Source: Streptomyces cinnamoneus (GTDB lineage Bacteria; Actinomycetota; Actinomycetes; Streptomycetales; Streptomycetaceae). From it: 64,000 nt of DNA. Position numbers and translations under genes: made by a program. The DNA is taken from contig NZ_PKFQ01000001.1 in the NCBI RefSeq assembly GCF_002939475.1, positions 5,515,001-5,579,000 of the forward strand, read 5' to 3'. The notes below the pieces were generated by a model. It saw only the letters and a program-made list of their open reading frames with translations. It made no database searches and was not told where the DNA came from. Of this stretch, positions 32,616 to 40,991 are shown one piece after another; positions within the stretch are counted from its first letter, which is position 1, and each line of letters begins with the position of its first letter.

Positions 32616-33893
32616 TCAGGCCGACGCCTCCGTCAGCGCCTTCACGAGCACCGGCGTCACCTGCTCCACCTGCCACGCCCGCGCGCCGTGCGCCGAGAGG
32701 ACCTCCGCGACGGCCTCCGACGTCGCGGCCTTCGGCGGCTCCCAGCACAGCCGGCGCACGGTGTCCGGGGTGATCAGGTTCTCCTGGGGCATCGTCAGCC
32801 GCTCGGCCAGCTCCGACACCGCGGCCCGGGCCGCCGACAGCCGCGCCGCCGCGACCGGGTCCTTGTCCGCCCACGCCCGGGGCGGCGGCGGACCCGTCAG
32901 GGGCTGGCCGGGCTGCGGCAGCTCCGCGTCCGGCAGTGCCTTGGCCCGGTCCACCGCGGCCATCCACTGCTCCAGCTGCTTGCGGCTCATGCGGTGCCCG
33001 AAGCCGGGGAGCGCGGCCAGCGCGTGGACGTTCGGCGGGATGTTGAGGGCCGCCTCGACGATCGCGGCATCCCCGAGCACCTTGCCGGGCGAGACGTCGC
33101 GCCGCTGGGCGATGTGGTCGCGCACGGTCCACAGCTCGCGCACCACGGCCATCTGCCGGCGCCGGCGCACCTTGTGCATCCCGGACGTGCGACGCCAGGG
33201 GTCCTTGCGGGGCGGCGCGGGCGGCGCCGAGGCGATGGCGTCGAACTCCTGGCGGGCCCACTCCAGCTTGCCCTGCCGGTCCAGCTCCCGCTCCAGCGCG
33301 TCGCGCAGGTCCACCAGGAGCTCCACGTCCAGGGCGGCGTAGCGCAGCCAGGGCTCGGGCAGCGGGCGGGTGGACCAGTCGACGGCGGAGTGGCCCTTCT
33401 CCAGGGCGTAGCCGAGGACGTTCTCGACCATGGCGCCGAGCCCCACCCGGGCGAAGCCGGCCAGGCGCCCGGCCAGCTCGGTGTCGAAGAGCCGGGTGGG
33501 CGTCATCCCTATCTCACGCAGGCACGGCAGGTCCTGGGTGGCGGCGTGCAGCACCCACTCGGCGTCCGCGACGGCCTCGCCCAGCGCGCTGAGGTCGGGG
33601 CAGCCGACCGGGTCGATCAGGGCGGTCCCGGCGCCCTCGCGGCGCAGCTGGACCAGATAGGCGCGCTGGCCGTAGCGGTAGCCGGAGGCGCGCTCGGCGT
33701 CGACGGCGAGGGGCCCGGTGCCCGCGGCGAAGGCCGCGACGACATCGGCCAGGGCGTCGGCGTCGGCGACGACCGGCGGCATGCCCTCGCGTGGTTCCAG
33801 CAGGGGAACCGGCGCCGAATCGACGTCGTCCGGGGGGCCGCCCCCGGTGGTTCGCAGTGTCGTGTCTTCTGCGGTCTCTTGGGCGTCGGTCAC
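32616..33893 (-). CDS. rnd: Ribonuclease D-like 3'-5' exoribonuclease with HRDC domain
   Basis: The protein has 425 residues from GTG at 33893. The DEDD exonuclease domain has Exo I PLAVDAERASGYRY, Exo II LHAATQDLPCL and Exo III RYAALDVELLVDL, with the four acidic metal ligands. An HRDC domain follows (LPGFGHRMSRKQLEQWMAAVDRAKAL), and a C-terminal extension ends near LTEASA. It trims 3' ends of tRNA and other stable RNA. The gene is single, with a terminator downstream and whiI upstream on the same strand. Confidence 0.9.
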   Translation of the reverse strand: MTDAQETAEDTTLRTTGGGPPDDVDSAPVPLLEPREGMPPVVADADALADVVAAFAAGTGPLAVDAERASGYRYGQRAYLVQLRREGAGTALIDPVGCPDLSALGEAVADAEWVLHAATQDLPCLREIGMTPTRLFDTELAGRLAGFARVGLGAMVENVLGYALEKGHSAVDWSTRPLPEPWLRYAALDVELLVDLRDALERELDRQGKLEWARQEFDAIASAPPAPPRKDPWRRTSGMHKVRRRRQMAVVRELWTVRDHIAQRRDVSPGKVLGDAAIVEAALNIPPNVHALAALPGFGHRMSRKQLEQWMAAVDRAKALPDAELPQPGQPLTGPPPPRAWADKDPVAAARLSAARAAVSELAERLTMPQENLITPDTVRRLCWEPPKAATSEAVAEVLSAHGARAWQVEQVTPVLVKALTEASA

Positions 33894-33970
33894 CGGTCAA
33901 GGGTATCTGTGGATGGCAAGCGCCCGTCGCCGGAACGTTCCGGCGACGGGCGCGGCGCGGTTTCGCGCGG

Positions 33971-34630
33971 TCAGTGGATGATGCCGGTGCGCAGGGCCAC
34001 CGCCACCATCCCGGCCCGGTCTCCCGTGCCGAGCTTGCGGGCGATCCGGGCGAGGTGGCTCTTGACGGTGAGTGCCGAGAGCCCCATCGAGACGCCGATG
34101 GCCTTGTTGGACTGGCCCTCCGCAACCAGCCGCAGGACCTCGACCTCACGACCGGACAGCTCGCGGTACCCGCCGGGGTGGCCGGGCGCGCCGGGCGGGC
34201 GGCGCTGCATACGGGCGGCGGCGGAGCCGATGGGGGCGGCGCCGGGCCGGCCGGGCACGCCGAGGTTGGTGCGCGTACCGGTGACGACGTAGCCCTTGAC
34301 GCCGCCCGCGAGCGCGTTGCGCACGGCACCGATGTCGTCGGCGGCGGACAGGGCCAGCCCGTTGGGCCAGCCGGCCGCACGGGTCTCGGAGAGCAGCGTC
34401 AGGCCGGAGCCGTCGGGGAGATGGACGTCGGCGACACAGATGTCGCGGGGGTTGCCGATCCGCGGCCGCGCCTCGGCGATGGACGAGGCCTCGATCACGT
34501 CGCGTACGCCCAGTGCCCACAGATGGCGGGTGACGGTGGAACGGACCCGGGGGTCGGCGACGACGACCATGGCCGTGGGTTTGTTCGGGCGATAGGCGAG
34601 GCTAGCGGGTTGCTCGAGGAGAACGGACAC
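33971..34630 (-). CDS. whiI: WhiI, atypical response regulator for sporulation
   Basis: The protein has 219 residues from GTG at 34630, with GGAGG 6 bases upstream. The receiver domain is atypical: the usual acidic pair reads AD in VVVADPRVRS. The Asp in ICVADVHLPDGSG and a Lys (GGVKGYVV) remain. The C-terminus is a LuxR-type HTH (LSGREVEVLRLVAEGQSNKAIGVSMGLSALTVKSHLARI). WhiI of S. coelicolor has the same defect in its phosphorylation pocket, acts with BldM on late sporulation genes and is transcribed by sigma-WhiG. A sigma-WhiG-type promoter lies 85 bases upstream here. There is no partner kinase next to it. Confidence 0.92.
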   Translation of the reverse strand: MSVLLEQPASLAYRPNKPTAMVVVADPRVRSTVTRHLWALGVRDVIEASSIAEARPRIGNPRDICVADVHLPDGSGLTLLSETRAAGWPNGLALSAADDIGAVRNALAGGVKGYVVTGTRTNLGVPGRPGAAPIGSAAARMQRRPPGAPGHPGGYRELSGREVEVLRLVAEGQSNKAIGVSMGLSALTVKSHLARIARKLGTGDRAGMVAVALRTGIIH

Positions 34631-34714
34631 CAGGCCTCCAGTGGGGGTAGGGGTGGGGACGGGTGCCGACTTGGGGATAAGCCGGGGCGATCCGTACAGG
34701 AAGGGTCACAAGGT

Positions 34715-34742
34715 CCTTCGGCACCAAAACGGCCCGGCTTTA
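34715..34742 (-). promoter_or_regulatory. Sigma-WhiG-type promoter of whiI
   Basis: Read on the minus strand, TAAA (34739-34742) is followed by exactly 16 bases and then GCCGAAGG (34715-34722). The sigma-WhiG consensus is TAAA-N16-GCCGATAA, so the -35 is perfect and 6 of 8 -10 bases match. It lies about 85 bases before the whiI start. whiI is a known direct sigma-WhiG target. The surrounding ~300-base region to 34929 shows nothing else I can support. Confidence 0.8.
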
Positions 34743-34929
34743 GGGAATGATCACGAATTGATGAGTAACAATTCGGGCAATTAGGACGGTTGCCCGATCA
34801 AATTGCTCAGGAATGTTCACCCGGAGGCGCTGCTCAGGGGCCGTTCGGGCCCTGAAACGGCCCCGAACGGCTACGGGCGACCGCCCGGCCGCCCCGCCTC
34901 CGGCCACGGCGGCACGGGACCGCCGCGGT

Positions 34930-35586
34930 TCACCTGCTGTGCGGGCCCCGGCGCTGGGGCAGCGTCACGATCCCCGCCTCGGGCGCGCCACCCGGCGGCA
35001 GCCCCGCGATCTGACACAGCAGGTCGCACCACGCCGACAGGTGCGCCGCCGTGTCGGGCACCGCGCCCTGGCCGGCCGACCCGGTCGGGAGCACCGGCGA
35101 CCACGAGGCCCGGATCTCGATGCGCGTCGACGGCTCCCGCTCCCGCAGCCCCCCGAAGTAGTGGGAGCTCGCCCGCGTCACCGTGCCGCTCGGGGCGGCG
35201 TAGGGCACCCGCCGGGCCTCCAGCGCCCCCGTCAGCCAGGTCCAGCACACCTCGGGCAGCAGCGGGTCCGCCGCCATCTCCGGCTCCAGCTCCGCGTGCA
35301 CCAGCGTCACCAGCCGGAACGTGCCGCCCCACGCCTCGTGCCCGGCCGGATCGTGCAGCAGGATCAGCCGCCCGTCCGCCAGCTCCTCGTCGTCCACGAC
35401 GACCGCGGCCTCCAGCGCGTACGAGTACGGCGCGAGCCGCTGCGGGGGCGGCGTGGCGTCCAGCTCGATCTCGGGCCGCAGGCGTACTCCTTGCAGCCCC
35501 GCGACCGCCTGCCGGAAGACGGACGGGGTGTCCTCCCCACCCGCGTCGTCCGGACCGTCCGAGAGGTGTCCCTGCGCCGCAGCCAT
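34930..35586 (-). CDS. DUF3000 domain protein
   Basis: The protein has 218 residues from ATG at 35586; upstream in-frame sequence is not protein-like. It begins MAAAQGHLSDGPDDAG and carries FRQAVAGLQGVRLRPEIELDATPPPQRLAPYSYAL across residues ~24-60, then a conserved Trp-rich middle (CWTWLTGAL) and an HYFGGLREREPSTRIEIRA-type core. It has no signal peptide or membrane segment. DUF3000 proteins are conserved in actinobacteria next to hemE; their function is unknown. It is divergent from hemE across about 90 bases. Confidence 0.8.
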   Translation of the reverse strand: MAAAQGHLSDGPDDAGGEDTPSVFRQAVAGLQGVRLRPEIELDATPPPQRLAPYSYALEAAVVVDDEELADGRLILLHDPAGHEAWGGTFRLVTLVHAELEPEMAADPLLPEVCWTWLTGALEARRVPYAAPSGTVTRASSHYFGGLREREPSTRIEIRASWSPVLPTGSAGQGAVPDTAAHLSAWCDLLCQIAGLPPGGAPEAGIVTLPQRRGPHSR

Positions 35587-35675
35587 GCCCGGAAGACTAG
35601 GCGGAACGAGCGCCGGTTCCGGGTAGGGACACCACGCGGGCGGGTCACTCGTTCGGCCCGTGCGAAGATTTGGGC

Positions 35676-36740
35676 ATGAGTGAGCGCAGCCACCAGCAGA
35701 CCGGCCGCACCGCGGCACACGACTCGGCGTTCCTGCGGGCGTGCCGGCGCGAGCCCGTGCCGCACACCCCGGTGTGGTTCATGCGGCAGGCGGGCCGCTC
35801 GCTCCCCGAGTACCGCAAGGTCCGCGAGGGCGTCCCCATGCTGGAGTCCTGCATGCGGCCCGACCTGGTCACCGAGATCACGCTCCAGCCCGTGCGCCGG
35901 CACGGCGTCGACGCCGCGATCTTCTTCAGCGACATCGTGGTGCCGCTCAAGGCCATCGGCGTGGACCTCGACATCAAGCCCGGCGTCGGGCCGGTCGTCG
36001 CCGAGCCGGTCCGCACCCGCGCCGACCTGGAGCGCCTGCGCCCGCTCGACCCCTCCGACGTGCCCTACGTCACCGAGGCCGTCGGCATGCTCACCGCCGA
36101 GCTGGGCGCCACCCCGCTGATCGGCTTCGCCGGCGCCCCGTTCACGCTGGCCAGCTACCTCATCGAGGGCGGCCCGTCGCGGACGTACGAGAACACCAAG
36201 GCCATGATGTACGGCGACCCGCAGCTGTGGGCCGACCTCGTCGACCGGCTCGCGGACATCACCGCCGCGTTCCTGCGCGTCCAGATCGAGGCCGGCGCGA
36301 GCGCCGTCCAGCTCTTCGACTCCTGGGCCGGCGCGCTCGCCCCCGCGGACTACCGCCGCTACGTCATGCCCGCCTCCACCAAGGTCTTCCAGGCCGTCGC
36401 CGGCTACGGCGTGCCGCGCATCCACTTCGGCGTGGGCACCGGTGAGCTGCTCGGCCTCATGGGAGAGGCCGGGGCGGACGTCGTCGGCGTCGACTGGCGC
36501 GTCCCGCTGGACGAGGCGGCCCGGCGCGTGGGCCCGGGCAAGGCGCTGCAGGGGAATCTGGACCCGGCGGTCCTCTTCGCCCCGCGCGAGGCCGTCGAGG
36601 CGAAGGCCCGCGAGGTCCTCGACGCGGCGCGCGGCCTGGAGGGCCACGTCTTCAACCTGGGTCACGGCGTGATGCCGAGCATGGACCCGGACGCGCTGAC
36701 CCGCCTCGTCGCGTACGTGCACGAGCAGACGGCGCGCTAA
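35676..36740 (+). CDS. hemE: Uroporphyrinogen decarboxylase
   Basis: The enzyme has 354 residues from ATG at 35676; a TTG six bases earlier is less likely. It removes four carboxyl groups from uroporphyrinogen III to give coproporphyrinogen III in heme synthesis. The family signature TPVWFMRQAGRSLPEYR, the DAAIFFSDIVVPLKAIG segment and LIGFAGAPFTLASYLIEGG are all present, and the length is normal. The next heme genes, hemY and hemQ, lie 4.3 kb further on with an oppositely oriented aromatic-catabolism block between. Confidence 0.95.
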   Translation: MSERSHQQTGRTAAHDSAFLRACRREPVPHTPVWFMRQAGRSLPEYRKVREGVPMLESCMRPDLVTEITLQPVRRHGVDAAIFFSDIVVPLKAIGVDLDIKPGVGPVVAEPVRTRADLERLRPLDPSDVPYVTEAVGMLTAELGATPLIGFAGAPFTLASYLIEGGPSRTYENTKAMMYGDPQLWADLVDRLADITAAFLRVQIEAGASAVQLFDSWAGALAPADYRRYVMPASTKVFQAVAGYGVPRIHFGVGTGELLGLMGEAGADVVGVDWRVPLDEAARRVGPGKALQGNLDPAVLFAPREAVEAKAREVLDAARGLEGHVFNLGHGVMPSMDPDALTRLVAYVHEQTAR

Positions 36741-36790
36741 AGGAGCCTCCGGCGGGTCTCTCCCCGCGCCGGACCCCGGTCCTCGAAAAC

Positions 36791-36823
36791 GCCGGGCGGG
36801 CTGGATTTCCCAGCCCGCCCGGC
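36791..36823. terminator. Bidirectional terminator between hemE and the FAD reductase gene
   Basis: GCCGGGCGGGCTGG (36791-36804) pairs perfectly over 14 bp with 36810-36823, loop ATTTC, between convergent genes. Confidence 0.85.
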
Positions 36824-36843
36824 GGTTGAGAACCGGGGCACCC

Positions 36844-38217
36844 TCACCCCGTCGCCACGCTCGCGGACGCCTTCCGCGCCGCGACCAGCACCGGGTCCCA
36901 CACCGGGGAGAACGGCGGCGCGTACCCCAGGTCCAGGGCCGTCATCTGATCCACCGTCATCCGGGCGGTCAGCGCGACCGCCGCCACGTCCACGCGCTTC
37001 GCCGCCCCCTCACGCCCCACGATCTGGACGCCCAGCAGCCGCCCCGTCCGTCGCTCGGCGAGCATCTTCACCGTCATCGGGCTCGCCTGCGGGTAGTAGC
37101 CGGCCCGGCTCGTCGACTCGACCGTGGCGGTCACGAACCGCAGGCCCATCGCCGTGGCCTGCTCCTCGAGCAGGCCCGTGCGGGCGATCTCCAGGTCGCA
37201 GACCTTGCTGACGGCCGTTCCGACGACGCCGGGGAACGTCGCGTAGCCGCCCCCGACGTTCGTGCCGATGACCTGGCCGTGCTTGTTCGCGTGCGTGCCC
37301 AGGGCGATGTGCCGGGTCCGGCCGGAGACCAGGTCGAGGACCTCCACGCAGTCGCCCCCCGCCCAGACGTTCCCCTGGCCGCGCACCCGCATCGCCAGGT
37401 CCGTCAGCAGACCGCCCGACTCGCCCAGCGGCAGCCCCGCGGCCCGCGCCAGCGTGGTCTCCGGACGGACGCCGAGGCCGAGCACCACGACGTCGGCAGG
37501 GTGCTCGCCGTCCTCCGTGGCGACCGCGGCGACGCGGCCGTCCCCGCCGGTGACGACGCCGGTCACGGCCGTGCCCGTCACCACCTCGACGCCCATGCCG
37601 CACATCGCCTCGCGGACCAGCGCCCCCATGTCCGGGTCGAGCGTGGCCATCGGCTGTGCCGCGCGTTCGACGACCGTCACCGCGAAGCCACGGCGCACGA
37701 GGGCCTCGGCCATCTCCACGCCGATGTAGCCGGCGCCGATGACCACGGCGCGGCGGCCCGTCGTCCGCTCCAGCCCGTCGAGGAGCGCCTTGCCGTCGTC
37801 CAGGGTCTGCACCCCGTACACGCCCGGCGCGTCGACGCCCTCCAGCGGCGGCCGCACCGGCCGGGCCCCCGTCGCCAGCACCAGGTCGTCGAACCCGTGC
37901 CAGGTCTCCCGCCCGGAGGTCAGGTCCCGGGCGCGCACCCGCTGTCCGGGCAGGTCGAGTTCGGTCACCTCGGTGAGCATCCGCAGGTCGACGCCGCGCT
38001 CGCGGTGCTCCTCCGGCGTCCGGGCGACCAGCGCGCCGGGCCCGTCGACGACGCCGCCGGTCCAGTACGGGATGCCGCAGGCCGAGTACGAGGCGAAGCG
38101 GCCCCGCTCGAACGCGACGACCTCCAGCTGTTCCCGGTCCTTGAGCCTGCGCGCGCGGGAGGCCGCGGACATGCCCGCCGCGTCACCCCCGACGACCACC
38201 AGCCGCCGCTGTGCCAT
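36844..38217 (-). CDS. FAD-dependent pyridine nucleotide-disulfide reductase, CoA-disulfide reductase-like
   Basis: The protein has 457 residues from ATG at 38217, with AAGGGG about 7 bases upstream. FAD-binding VVVGGDAAGMSAASRARR is at the N-terminus. A single redox Cys sits in YSACGIPYWTGG at ~45, the pattern of CoA-disulfide reductases and NADH oxidases. The NAD(P) motif VVIGAGYIGVEMAEAL is at ~165, VWAGGDCVEV near 300, and a dimerisation domain follows. It keeps low-molecular thiols or carries electrons in the cytoplasm. It lies 42 bases downstream of pcaG on the same strand and is probably co-transcribed, although no link to protocatechuate breakdown is known to me. Confidence 0.85.
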   Translation of the reverse strand: MAQRRLVVVGGDAAGMSAASRARRLKDREQLEVVAFERGRFASYSACGIPYWTGGVVDGPGALVARTPEEHRERGVDLRMLTEVTELDLPGQRVRARDLTSGRETWHGFDDLVLATGARPVRPPLEGVDAPGVYGVQTLDDGKALLDGLERTTGRRAVVIGAGYIGVEMAEALVRRGFAVTVVERAAQPMATLDPDMGALVREAMCGMGVEVVTGTAVTGVVTGGDGRVAAVATEDGEHPADVVVLGLGVRPETTLARAAGLPLGESGGLLTDLAMRVRGQGNVWAGGDCVEVLDLVSGRTRHIALGTHANKHGQVIGTNVGGGYATFPGVVGTAVSKVCDLEIARTGLLEEQATAMGLRFVTATVESTSRAGYYPQASPMTVKMLAERRTGRLLGVQIVGREGAAKRVDVAAVALTARMTVDQMTALDLGYAPPFSPVWDPVLVAARKASASVATG

Positions 38218-38259
38218 CGCGTCCCCTTCGTCTCGTCGTCCCCGTCGTCGCGGCCCACG

Positions 38260-38808
38260 TTACGAGCCGGCGGGAAAGGCGAGGAACACCGTTTCGGCGT
38301 GGTCCGCGTCTCCCCGCAGCCGCACGTCGAAGCGGTACGAACGGTGGCCGCCCGGCTCGGGCACGGCCAGCAGCGTGGCGCGCCGCTCCGGGGGCAGCCC
38401 GGCGAGCAGCGGGTCGCCGTCGGGCAGGCGGAAGTAGACGCGGGTGAACAGGTGGCGGGGCAGACCGCGCGCGAAGAGGCACAGGGCGAGATAGGGCGCC
38501 CCGCCCGGCGACAGGGTGCGCAGCGCGTAGTGGCCGTCCCCGGCGGTGGGCACGCGGGCGAAACCGGTGAAGCGGGCACCGTCGCGGCGCAGGCTGCCCG
38601 GCGACCCGGCGGCCGAACCGTCCGGCGCCGCCTGCCAGAACTCCAGCAGCGCGTCCGGCACCGGCGCGCCCTCGCCGTCGTGGACGTAGCCGTGGACGGT
38701 GACCGCCTCGGGGTGGCCCGCCGGGGCGACGTCGGCGCCGCCGGCGAAGGGCAGGGCGGTGCCGTAGAAGGGGCCGATGGTCTGCGCGGGGGTCGGCGGC
38801 AGGGACAT
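38260..38808 (-). CDS. pcaG: Protocatechuate 3,4-dioxygenase alpha subunit
   Basis: The protein has 182 residues from ATG at 38808, overlapping the pcaH stop by one base (TGATG). It follows the intradiol-dioxygenase beta-barrel: TPAQTIGPFYGTALPF, VTVHGYVHDGEGAPVPDALLEFWQA, and LFTRVYFRLPDGD. Like PcaG it lacks the full iron-ligand set and needs PcaH. Together they open protocatechuate to beta-carboxymuconate. Confidence 0.88.
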   Translation of the reverse strand: MSLPPTPAQTIGPFYGTALPFAGGADVAPAGHPEAVTVHGYVHDGEGAPVPDALLEFWQAAPDGSAAGSPGSLRRDGARFTGFARVPTAGDGHYALRTLSPGGAPYLALCLFARGLPRHLFTRVYFRLPDGDPLLAGLPPERRATLLAVPEPGGHRSYRFDVRLRGDADHAETVFLAFPAGS

Positions 38809-39554
38809 CACCGGCCCTCCTCGGCCCAGGTGGCGTCCGGGCCGTCCAGGACGATGTCCCAGCGGTAGCCCAGGGACTCGTCCGGCTCGTTCAGACCGGG
38901 GTCGTAGGCGGCGATGAGCCGGCGGCGGGCGGTGGTGTCCGCGATCGCGTTCCACACCGCGTCGTACGGCAGGAGCGGGTCGTCGGGGAAGTACATCTGG
39001 GTGACCAGACGCTGCGTGAAGGCCGTGCCGAAGAGGGAGAAGTGCAGGTGGGAGGGGCGCCAGGCGTTGCGGTGATGGGCCCAGGGGTAGGCGCCGGGCC
39101 GGATGGTGGTGAAGCGGTAGTGGCCCTCGTCGTCGGTCAGGCACCGGCCGGTGCCGGTGAAGTTGGGGTCGAGCGGGGCCCGGTGCCGGTCGAGCCGGTG
39201 GACGTAGCGGCCGGCGGCGTTGGCCTGCCACAGCTCCACGAGCTGGCCGCGCACGGGCCGGCCCCACCCGTCCAGGACCCGTCCGCTGACCGTGATGCGC
39301 TCGCCGAGCGGCTCCCCGGTGTGCTGCCGCGTCAGATCGCAGTCCAGCGGGCCGACGTCGGCCGGCCCGAAGACGGGGCCGCTCAGCTCGACGGCCCCGG
39401 GAGCGAGGCGGAGCGGTACCGGCGGTCGCCGCGGCCGGCGTTCGACGGGGCCGAGGTAGGGCGGGGCGGCGCCGCCCGCGGCCGAGGGGGCCTGCCGCCC
39501 GCGTGCCCGTTCTGGTTCGCGTTCCCGTATCGGTTCAGGCGCTGCCATGGCCAT
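38808..39554 (-). CDS. pcaH: Protocatechuate 3,4-dioxygenase beta subunit
   Basis: The protein has 248 residues from ATG at 39554; ATG at 39548 is equally possible. The catalytic subunit shows the non-heme iron ligands: Tyr in NAAGRYVHRLD, Tyr in RPGAYPWAHHR, and two His in WRPSHLHFSLFG. GRVLDGWGRPVRGQLVELWQANAAG is the family hallmark. It opens the ring of protocatechuate using O2. It lies between pcaF and pcaG, 120 bases after pcaF; the gap has short GGTACGGCCTT repeats. The pcaB, pcaL, pcaIJ and regulator genes are absent from the window. Confidence 0.9.
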   Translation of the reverse strand: MAMAAPEPIREREPERARGRQAPSAAGGAAPPYLGPVERRPRRPPVPLRLAPGAVELSGPVFGPADVGPLDCDLTRQHTGEPLGERITVSGRVLDGWGRPVRGQLVELWQANAAGRYVHRLDRHRAPLDPNFTGTGRCLTDDEGHYRFTTIRPGAYPWAHHRNAWRPSHLHFSLFGTAFTQRLVTQMYFPDDPLLPYDAVWNAIADTTARRRLIAAYDPGLNEPDESLGYRWDIVLDGPDATWAEEGR

Positions 39555-39674
39555 GGCCTACCCGGCGCGGACGGCGGTGATCCGCGCCGGGCAGGCGGTT
39601 CTCGGCCACTTCCCGGCCCGGCCCGCCGGACCGCCCGTACGGCCTTTGGTACGGCCTTCGGTACGCCTGCGGGC

Positions 39675-40868
39675 TCAGCGCTCCAGGATCAGCGCCTGAC
39701 CCTGGCCGACGCCGACGCACAGCGTCGCCAGGCCCGTCCCCGAGCCCGCCGCCGCGAGCTGGTGGGCGAGCGAGCCGGCCAGCCGGGCGCCTGAGCAACC
39801 CAGCGGATGGCCGATGGCGATGGCCCCGCCGCGCTGGTTGACGAGGGCGGGGTCGAGTTCGGGCCACTCGGCCAGACACCCCAGCGCCTGCGCGGCGAAC
39901 GCCTCGTTGAGCTCCACGTGGGTGAGGTCGCCGAAGCCCCGGCCGGCCTTCGCCAGGACCCGCCGCACCGCCTCGACCGGGCCGAGGCCGTACAGGTCCG
40001 GCTCGATGCCGGTGACGGCCGAGGCCCGTACGCGCGCCAGCGGCTCGCGCCCCGTGGCCCGCAGCCCCTCCTCGTCGCACAGCAGCAGCGCGGCCGCGCC
40101 GTCGTTCAGGGGCGAGGAGTTCCCGGCCGTCACCGTGCCCCCGGACCGCCGGAACGCGGGCTTCAGCGCGGCGAGCGCCTCCGCCGAGGTGGTGTCGCGA
40201 ACGCACTCGTCCCGGGGCAGCTCCACCCCCGGCAGCGGCACGACCTCGGCCTCGAACGCCCCGTCCTTCCACGCCCGGGCCGCCTTCTCGTGGCTGGCGA
40301 GCGCGAAGGCGTCCTGCGCCTCGCGGCCGATGCCGTGCTTGTCGGCGACGAGCTCGGCGCCCTCGCCGAGGGAGACGGTCCAGCGCTCCGGCATGGCCGG
40401 ATTGGTCATCCGCCAGCCCAGCGTCGTCGAGTACAGCTGCTGGTGACCGACGGGGAACGCCCGCTCCGCCTTCGGCAGCACCCAGGGCGCACGGCTCATC
40501 GACTCCACGCCGCCCGCCACGACCACCGACGCGTCCCCGACGGCGACGGCGCGGTACGCCTGGACGACCGCCTCCATGCCGGAGGCGCACAGCCGGTTGA
40601 CGGTGGCGCCGGGCACGGCCACGGGAAGGCCGGCGAGCAGCACGGCCATGCGGGCCACGTCGCGGTTCTCCTCGCCGGCGCCGTTGGCGTTGCCCAGCAC
40701 GACGTCGTCGACGCGCGCCGGGTCCAGCTCCGGTGTGCGCCCGACCAGGGACCGGACGACGTGCGCCGCGAGGTCGTCGGGGCGCACGCCCGCGAGGGCG
40801 CCGCCGTACTTCCCGACCGGGGTGCGGACGGCGTCGACGATGTACACATCCCGGATGCGGTCGTTCAT
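39675..40868 (-). CDS. pcaF: Beta-ketoadipyl-CoA thiolase
   Basis: The protein has 397 residues from ATG at 40868; the longer frame is a shadow of hemY. The Cys nucleophile is in VNRLCASGMEAVV, with NEAFAAQALG, GGAIAIGHPLGCSGARL and the second Cys in TLCVGVGQGQA. It is near PcaF rather than the fadA product by length and by its pcaHG neighbours: PcaF cleaves beta-ketoadipyl-CoA to succinyl-CoA and acetyl-CoA. The family alone would allow an acetyl-CoA acetyltransferase. It is divergent from hemY over 123 bases. Confidence 0.82.
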   Translation of the reverse strand: MNDRIRDVYIVDAVRTPVGKYGGALAGVRPDDLAAHVVRSLVGRTPELDPARVDDVVLGNANGAGEENRDVARMAVLLAGLPVAVPGATVNRLCASGMEAVVQAYRAVAVGDASVVVAGGVESMSRAPWVLPKAERAFPVGHQQLYSTTLGWRMTNPAMPERWTVSLGEGAELVADKHGIGREAQDAFALASHEKAARAWKDGAFEAEVVPLPGVELPRDECVRDTTSAEALAALKPAFRRSGGTVTAGNSSPLNDGAAALLLCDEEGLRATGREPLARVRASAVTGIEPDLYGLGPVEAVRRVLAKAGRGFGDLTHVELNEAFAAQALGCLAEWPELDPALVNQRGGAIAIGHPLGCSGARLAGSLAHQLAAAGSGTGLATLCVGVGQGQALILER

Positions 40869-40991
40869 GGGGGCTCCGTAAACGTTCGTGGCGAGTGGGA
40901 CGGTCGTTGTGCGCGCGAGTCTCGGCCCGGCCACGATCACTGTCAATGGGGTGCCGGACCGGGGCCGGTGGCCGTTTGAGACAGTGGGGCC

